Assembly: GCA_002293525.1 (NCBI GenBank) | Contig: DBDJ01000026.1 | Span: 1 to 10,135 of the forward strand | DNA from: Lachnospiraceae bacterium UBA935 | GTDB taxonomy: Bacteria; Bacillota; Clostridia; Lachnospirales; Lachnospiraceae | DNA: 10,135 nt | Direction of reading: 5' to 3' | Shown here: positions 6,626-10,135 of the stretch, piece after piece | How positions within the stretch are numbered: the stretch's first letter is position 1 | Layout: each line of letters starts with the position of its first letter | Notes under the pieces: model-generated | Told to the model about the DNA's origin: nothing | Databases searched by the model: none | Seen by the model: the letters and a program-made list of their open reading frames with translations, nothing else | Position numbers and translations under genes: made by a program

Positions 6626-9193
6626 ATGAGTTTATTACAGAAAGTTTTCGGAACCCGCAGTGAGAGAGAGATCAGGCGTATTGAGGATACGGTGAACGAT
6701 ATTGAGAGCCTGCGGCCTGCCATGATGGCGCTGTCCGATGCGCAGATGGCAGAAAAAACCAAAGAATTGAAGAAGCGGCTGGCCGAAGGTGCCACGCTGG
6801 AGATGATCTTGCCGGAAGCTTTCGCGCTGGTGCGGGAAGCCGCCAGAAGGGTTTTGAAGACCGAACATTACCGCGTCCAGATCATCGGCGGGATCGTTCT
6901 TCATCAGGGCCGTATCGCCGAGATGAAGACCGGCGAAGGCAAGACCCAGACCTGTCTCCTTCCGGCCTATCTGAATGCCTTAGAGGGCAACGGCGTTTAC
7001 GTCGTTACGGTCAATGACTATTTGGCCAAGCGTGATGCCGAATGGATGGGACAGGTCCATGAGTTTCTGGGCTTGAAAGTCGGCGTGGTTCTCCATGACA
7101 TGACACCGGAAGAACGTCAGGTAGCCTATCGCTGCGACGTTACTTATGTCACCAATAATGAACTGGGCTTTGATTATCTCCGGGACAACATGGTTATTTA
7201 TAAGGAACAGCTGGTATTGCGGAACCTGCATTACGCCATTATCGATGAGGTCGATTCGGTGCTGGTTGACGAAGCCAGAACCCCACTGATTATTTCCGGG
7301 CAAAGCGGGAAGTCTACCAAGCTGTACGAAGTCTGCGATATTTTGGCCAAGCAGTTAAAACGCGGCGAGGATATGGGCGACATCTCCAAGATGGATCTCA
7401 TCATGGGGGTCGAGCGCCAGGAAACCGGGGATTTTATTGTCAATGAAAAAGACAAGGTGGTCAATCTGACCGCTGAAGGCGTTACGAAGGTAGAACGTTT
7501 TTTCCAGATCGACAACCTTGCCGATCCGGAAAATATCGAGATCCAGCACAATGTCATCCTGGCATTACGCGCTCATAACCTGATGTTCCGTGATCAGGAC
7601 TATGTGGTTAAGGACGACCAGGTACTGATCGTAGATGAGTTCACCGGCCGCATCATGCCGGGCCGCCGTTATTCCGACGGGCTCCATCAGGCGATTGAAG
7701 CCAAGGAGCGTGTCAAGGTCAAAAGAGAAAGCAAAACGCTGGCGACGATAACTTTTCAGAACTTCTTTAATAAATTCGATAAAAAATGCGGCATGACCGG
7801 TACCGCCCTTACAGAAGAGAAGGAATTCCAGGATATATACAATATGGACGTGGTGGAGATTCCCACGAACGTGCCGGTTGAAAGGATCGACCATCAGGAT
7901 GCCGTATACCGGACTAAGAAGGAAAAGCTGAATGCCATCGTGGCAGCGGTAAAAGAAGCCCATGCCAAAGGTCAGCCGGTCCTGGTCGGCACGATTACCA
8001 TTGAAGCCAGTGAAGAACTGAGTGTCCTGCTGAAAAGACAGGGGGTTCCCCATAAAGTGCTGAATGCCAAGTTTCATGAGATGGAAGCTGAGATCGTCGC
8101 CGATGCCGGTGTCCATGGTGCGGTTACCATAGCTACCAATATGGCGGGGCGTGGTACGGATATCAAGCTGGATGAAGAGGCAAAAGCGGCCGGCGGGCTT
8201 AAGATCATCGGTACGGAGCGGCATGAGTCCCGCCGTATTGACAACCAGCTGCGGGGCCGGAGCGGGCGTCAGGGCGATCCTGGGGAATCTAAGTTCTATA
8301 TTGCATTGGAAGACGACTTGATGCGTCTGTTCGGTTCCGAGCGTCTGATCCGGATGTTTACTACGCTGGGAATACCGGAGAACCAGGAAATCGAACATAA
8401 GATGCTGACCAATGCCATTGAGACGGCGCAGAAGCGGATTGAAAACAATAACTTCGGGATCAGGAAGAACCTGCTTGAGTATGACCAGGTAAATAATGAA
8501 CAACGGGAGATTATTTATGAAGAGCGCCGCCGCGTGCTGGACGGAGAAAGCATGCGCGATGCTATCTATAAGATGATTACGGATATTACGGAGAACAGCG
8601 TGGATAACTGTATCGGGGATGACAGCGATATCGATGAATGGGATTTTGAAGAATTCAACACGCTGTTGCTGCCGACGATACCGCTGAAGCCGTTGAATAC
8701 GGCCCGGGTCAAGGTGCCGAAGAAGAAAGCCTTGGTGCAGCAGCTGAAGGAAGAGGCCGTTAAGCTGTATGAAGCTAAGGAAGCGGAGTTTCCGGAAGCG
8801 GAGTCGATCCGGGAATTGGAACGGGTTATTCTGCTGAAGGTCATTGACCGTAAATGGATGGATCATATTGACGATATGGATCAGCTGCGGCAGGGGGTTT
8901 CGCTGCAGGCATATGGGCAGCGGGATCCTAAGACGGAGTATAAGCTCAGCGGCTATGACATGTTTGATGAGATGACGCAGAATATCAAGGAAGAAACGGT
9001 GAAGCTGCTTTTCCATGTCCGCGTTGAACAGAAGGTGGAGCGTGAGCAGGTGGCTAAGGTTACTGGGACGAATAAAGATGAGTCTGTAGCGAAGGTGCCG
9101 ATGAAGAGGGAGAATGTTAAGGTGTATCCTAATGATCCTTGTCCTTGCGGGAGTGGGAAGAAGTATAAGCAGTGTTGTGGGCGGAAGGCTTGA
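6626..9193 (+). CDS. secA: Protein translocase ATPase SecA
   Basis: This 855-residue protein, a normal length for Firmicutes SecA, starts at ATG 6626 behind AGGAGA. SecA binds preproteins and drives them through SecYEG by ATP hydrolysis at the inner face of the membrane. Visible motifs are Walker A MKTGEGKTQT (Lys106), GFDYLRDN, the DEAD-type Walker B DEVD (207-210) followed by DEARTPLIISG, GTERHESRRIDNQLRGRSGRQGDPG-type motif VI (about 530-553, with the Arg finger), and a preprotein cross-linking region between about 220 and 370. The C-terminus carries a SEC-C zinc motif, Cys839, Cys841, Cys850 and Cys851, used in SecB or ribosome/lipid contacts. The linker before it (about 800-835) is variable. 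The gene has its own promoter. prfB, often next after secA in Firmicutes, is not present; a palindromic element and a carbonic anhydrase gene follow instead. Confidence 0.98.
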   Translation: MSLLQKVFGTRSEREIRRIEDTVNDIESLRPAMMALSDAQMAEKTKELKKRLAEGATLEMILPEAFALVREAARRVLKTEHYRVQIIGGIVLHQGRIAEMKTGEGKTQTCLLPAYLNALEGNGVYVVTVNDYLAKRDAEWMGQVHEFLGLKVGVVLHDMTPEERQVAYRCDVTYVTNNELGFDYLRDNMVIYKEQLVLRNLHYAIIDEVDSVLVDEARTPLIISGQSGKSTKLYEVCDILAKQLKRGEDMGDISKMDLIMGVERQETGDFIVNEKDKVVNLTAEGVTKVERFFQIDNLADPENIEIQHNVILALRAHNLMFRDQDYVVKDDQVLIVDEFTGRIMPGRRYSDGLHQAIEAKERVKVKRESKTLATITFQNFFNKFDKKCGMTGTALTEEKEFQDIYNMDVVEIPTNVPVERIDHQDAVYRTKKEKLNAIVAAVKEAHAKGQPVLVGTITIEASEELSVLLKRQGVPHKVLNAKFHEMEAEIVADAGVHGAVTIATNMAGRGTDIKLDEEAKAAGGLKIIGTERHESRRIDNQLRGRSGRQGDPGESKFYIALEDDLMRLFGSERLIRMFTTLGIPENQEIEHKMLTNAIETAQKRIENNNFGIRKNLLEYDQVNNEQREIIYEERRRVLDGESMRDAIYKMITDITENSVDNCIGDDSDIDEWDFEEFNTLLLPTIPLKPLNTARVKVPKKKALVQQLKEEAVKLYEAKEAEFPEAESIRELERVILLKVIDRKWMDHIDDMDQLRQGVSLQAYGQRDPKTEYKLSGYDMFDEMTQNIKEETVKLLFHVRVEQKVEREQVAKVTGTNKDESVAKVPMKRENVKVYPNDPCPCGSGKKYKQCCGRKA

Positions 9194-9320
9194 GGGGCGT
9201 CATTGTTGTTGATGCGTCATCGTCATATTACGCAAGCAGCATCGGCCCCGGTTCCGGCTCCCGAAAATAAGTGTAACTAAGCTTTTCACCTTCCAGTTCT
9301 GGCAGTTTCCGCTACCGGCG

Positions 9321-9346
9321 TTCAAGCGCCATCCATGGCGCGTGAA
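9321..9346. repeat. Core hairpin 1 of the element
   Basis: TTCAAGCGCCAT (9321-9332) and ATGGCGCGTGAA (9335-9346) pair at 11 of 12 positions around a two-base centre; the GCGCCAT/ATGGCGC part is perfect. It is the central tip of the nested structure. Confidence 0.7.
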
Positions 9347-9350
9347 GCCT

Positions 9351-9374
9351 TGGTTGGACTTCCGTGTCCGACCA
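9351..9374. repeat. Core hairpin 2 of the element
   Basis: TGGTTGGAC (9351-9359) pairs with GTCCGACCA (9366-9374) over nine positions, one of them a G-T wobble, with loop TTCCGT. Two adjacent stem-loops at the top of a long stem give a branched shape more typical of a folded RNA than of a plain terminator. Confidence 0.65.
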
Positions 9375-9525
9375 TAGCTAGTCTTTCTTGATGTGAGAAG
9401 CTAAGTTACACTAATTTTCTAACGCAAGTCACCGGGGCCGATGCTGCTTGCGCAATATGACGATTCGGTATTCCAACTGGTAGATGTGGTGCGTGCTTTG
9501 AGAAAAATGGATAAGGAGGATATAT

Positions 9526-10107
9526 ATGGACTTTAATGCTGCTGTTCAGAAACTGAAAGAAGGTAATCAAAGATTTATGCAAAACATGCTGGCGCAAAAG
9601 GATAATGGCGCGGATAAGAGGAAAGAACTTTTGAAGGGTCAACAGCCCTATGCCGCAGTAGTTACCTGTTCTGATTCGCGGGTGTCGCCGGAGATTATAT
9701 TTGATGCGGCGTTTAATGAACTGTTCGTGATTCGGAATGCGGGAAATGTGGCAACGGAAGTCGAGCTTGCTTCTGTCGAATATGCATTGGAGCATCTGCA
9801 TGTGCCGCTTGTGCTTGTTATGGGGCATGAAAGATGCGGAGCTGTCAAGGCGGCTTGTGATGCTGTTGCGGCTGGTGCGCAGGTGGAAGGCAATTTCAAG
9901 GCGATTTATGAGGAAATATCTTCTTCGGCCATGAAGCATACCGGTAAAGATAACTGTACCGAGTTGACTGAGTATGAAAACGCACGCCATGCCAAGACAA
10001 AGGTGCTGGAAAGTGAAGTGGTTCGTGAGCTTGTGAAGGACGGCAAAGTCATGGTTTGCTGCGCGAGATATAAAATCGAGTCAGGGGAAGTGGAATTTTT
10101 TGAATAA
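9526..10107 (+). CDS. Beta-class carbonic anhydrase
   Basis: The 193-residue protein starts at ATG 9526 after AAGGAGGA five bases upstream, an excellent ribosome binding site. It reversibly hydrates CO2 to bicarbonate in the cytoplasm, supplying bicarbonate to carboxylases. Zinc and catalytic residues are visible: Cys48, Asp50 and Arg52 in TCSDSRVSPE, and His101 and Cys104 in GHERCGAV. The RNAGN motif (70-74) is also present. The C-terminus CCARYKIESGEVEFF matches the family's GAxYDxxTGxVxF ending, although the usual Gly-Ala is Cys-Ala and the Tyr is followed by Lys. Length is that of small prokaryotic beta enzymes. It begins 61 bp after the palindromic element; I found no clear promoter in that short stretch, so the promoter may lie inside the element or expression may depend on read-through from secA. 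Confidence 0.93.
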   Translation: MDFNAAVQKLKEGNQRFMQNMLAQKDNGADKRKELLKGQQPYAAVVTCSDSRVSPEIIFDAAFNELFVIRNAGNVATEVELASVEYALEHLHVPLVLVMGHERCGAVKAACDAVAAGAQVEGNFKAIYEEISSSAMKHTGKDNCTELTEYENARHAKTKVLESEVVRELVKDGKVMVCCARYKIESGEVEFFE

Positions 10108-10119
10108 TTAGGGGGGTTT

Positions 10120-10132
10120 GGGGCGGAGCCCC
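10120..10132 (+). terminator. Short GC hairpin after the carbonic anhydrase gene, cut by the window edge
   Basis: GGGGC (10120-10124) and GCCCC (10128-10132) form a 5-bp stem with a GGA loop, preceded by a G-run and TTT. The sequence ends three bases later, so a T-run cannot be checked. It may be a terminator or a copy of a short GC-rich intergenic repeat. Confidence 0.4.
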
Positions 10133-10135
10133 ATC

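Larger units (their letters stand above)
9270..9412. repeat. Inner inverted repeat pair of the secA-downstream element
   Basis: Arms 9270-9289 (AGTGTAACTAAGCTTTTCAC) and 9393-9412 are reverse complements at 18 of 20 positions. They are set 17-18 bp inside the outer arms, almost symmetrically, so all arms can form one long interrupted stem. The 143-bp unit could be an element inserted into an older palindrome, or the inner part of a single one. Confidence 0.75.
9219..9464. repeat. 246-bp nested inverted-repeat element (MITE-like or structured RNA)
   Basis: The outer arms 9219-9252 and 9431-9464 are reverse complements at 33 of 34 positions; the only mismatch pairs 9230 with 9453. Inside them lies a second pair (9270-9289 with 9393-9412). 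The core contains two more hairpins. There is no ORF of note, no T-run after the structure and no clear target-site duplication. It fills most of the 332-bp gap between secA and the carbonic anhydrase gene. It could be a non-autonomous mobile element, a very large transcription barrier for secA, or the template of a structured RNA. The flank before it carries CGTCAT three times (9198, 9215, 9221). Confidence 0.85.

Noticed and set aside
7565..9016. Long open frame on the minus strand opposite secA, 483 codons
   Set aside because: It is fully antisense to the strongly conserved secA, its translation is rich in His, Phe, Leu and Arg without any domain, and it has no supported start.
9000..9193. 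Apparent change in codon preference at the 3' end of secA
   Set aside because: The region encodes the variable linker and SEC-C motif in frame and fits normal SecA; a modest shift over so few codons is not evidence of recombination.
9198..9226. Three CGTCAT copies before the palindrome as a possible target-site or CRISPR-like repeat
   Set aside because: The copies are only six bases with irregular spacing (17 and 6), and no matching duplication is found beyond the right arm.
9406..9990. Minus-strand frame of 194 codons over the carbonic anhydrase gene and the palindrome
   Set aside because: The plus strand carries complete carbonic anhydrase motifs and a strong ribosome binding site; the reverse translation shows no family signature.

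Overview
The window looks like chromosomal DNA from a low-to-mid GC Gram-positive anaerobe, most likely a clostridial Firmicute (Lachnospiraceae-like). The reasons are strong AGGAGG-type ribosome binding sites, a clostripain-family lipoprotein, a Firmicutes-style SecA with a C-terminal SEC-C zinc motif, and a membrane-anchored cell-wall amidase fused to a polysaccharide deacetylase. The taxonomic guess is inference; there is no rRNA or other marker beyond secA.

Layout. A plus-strand gene (103-2205) encodes a secreted C11 (clostripain-type) peptidase, probably a lipoprotein. Three minus-strand genes follow, convergent to it: an amidase-deacetylase fusion (6319-4868), an MBOAT O-acyltransferase (4803-3475) and an SGNH/GDSL hydrolase-like protein (3368-2109). 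They read as one cell-envelope operon. Their last gene overlaps the 3' end of the peptidase gene by 97 bp. A 306-bp divergent intergenic region (6320-6625) separates this operon from plus-strand secA (6626-9193). It holds a good sigma-A-type promoter for secA and, nearer the operon, a set of TGCATCA-like direct repeats spaced 22, 22 and 11 bp. After secA comes a 332-bp non-coding gap, most of which is a nested inverted-repeat element (9219-9464) with nearly perfect 34-bp arms. A beta-carbonic anhydrase gene (9526-10107) and a short GC hairpin at the window edge follow.

How the genes may work together. The amidase half of the fusion would cut the stem peptide from muramic acid, and the deacetylase half would remove N-acetyl groups from glycan. 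The MBOAT/SGNH pair has the classic architecture of a membrane plus extracellular O-acetyl transfer system (PatA/PatB, AlgI/AlgJ-X, DltB/DltD type). The operon is therefore best read as an envelope-glycan remodelling cassette, possibly altering susceptibility to lysozyme or autolysins; the exact polymer is not visible from the sequence. secA (protein export motor) and the carbonic anhydrase (CO2/bicarbonate interconversion) look like ordinary housekeeping neighbours.

I saw no CRISPR array, tRNA, rRNA, transposase, phage gene or recognisable defence system. The least explained parts are non-coding: the nested palindrome after secA, the phased repeats upstream of the envelope operon, the 15-bp tandem repeat that carries the MBOAT stop codon, and the convergent gene overlap.
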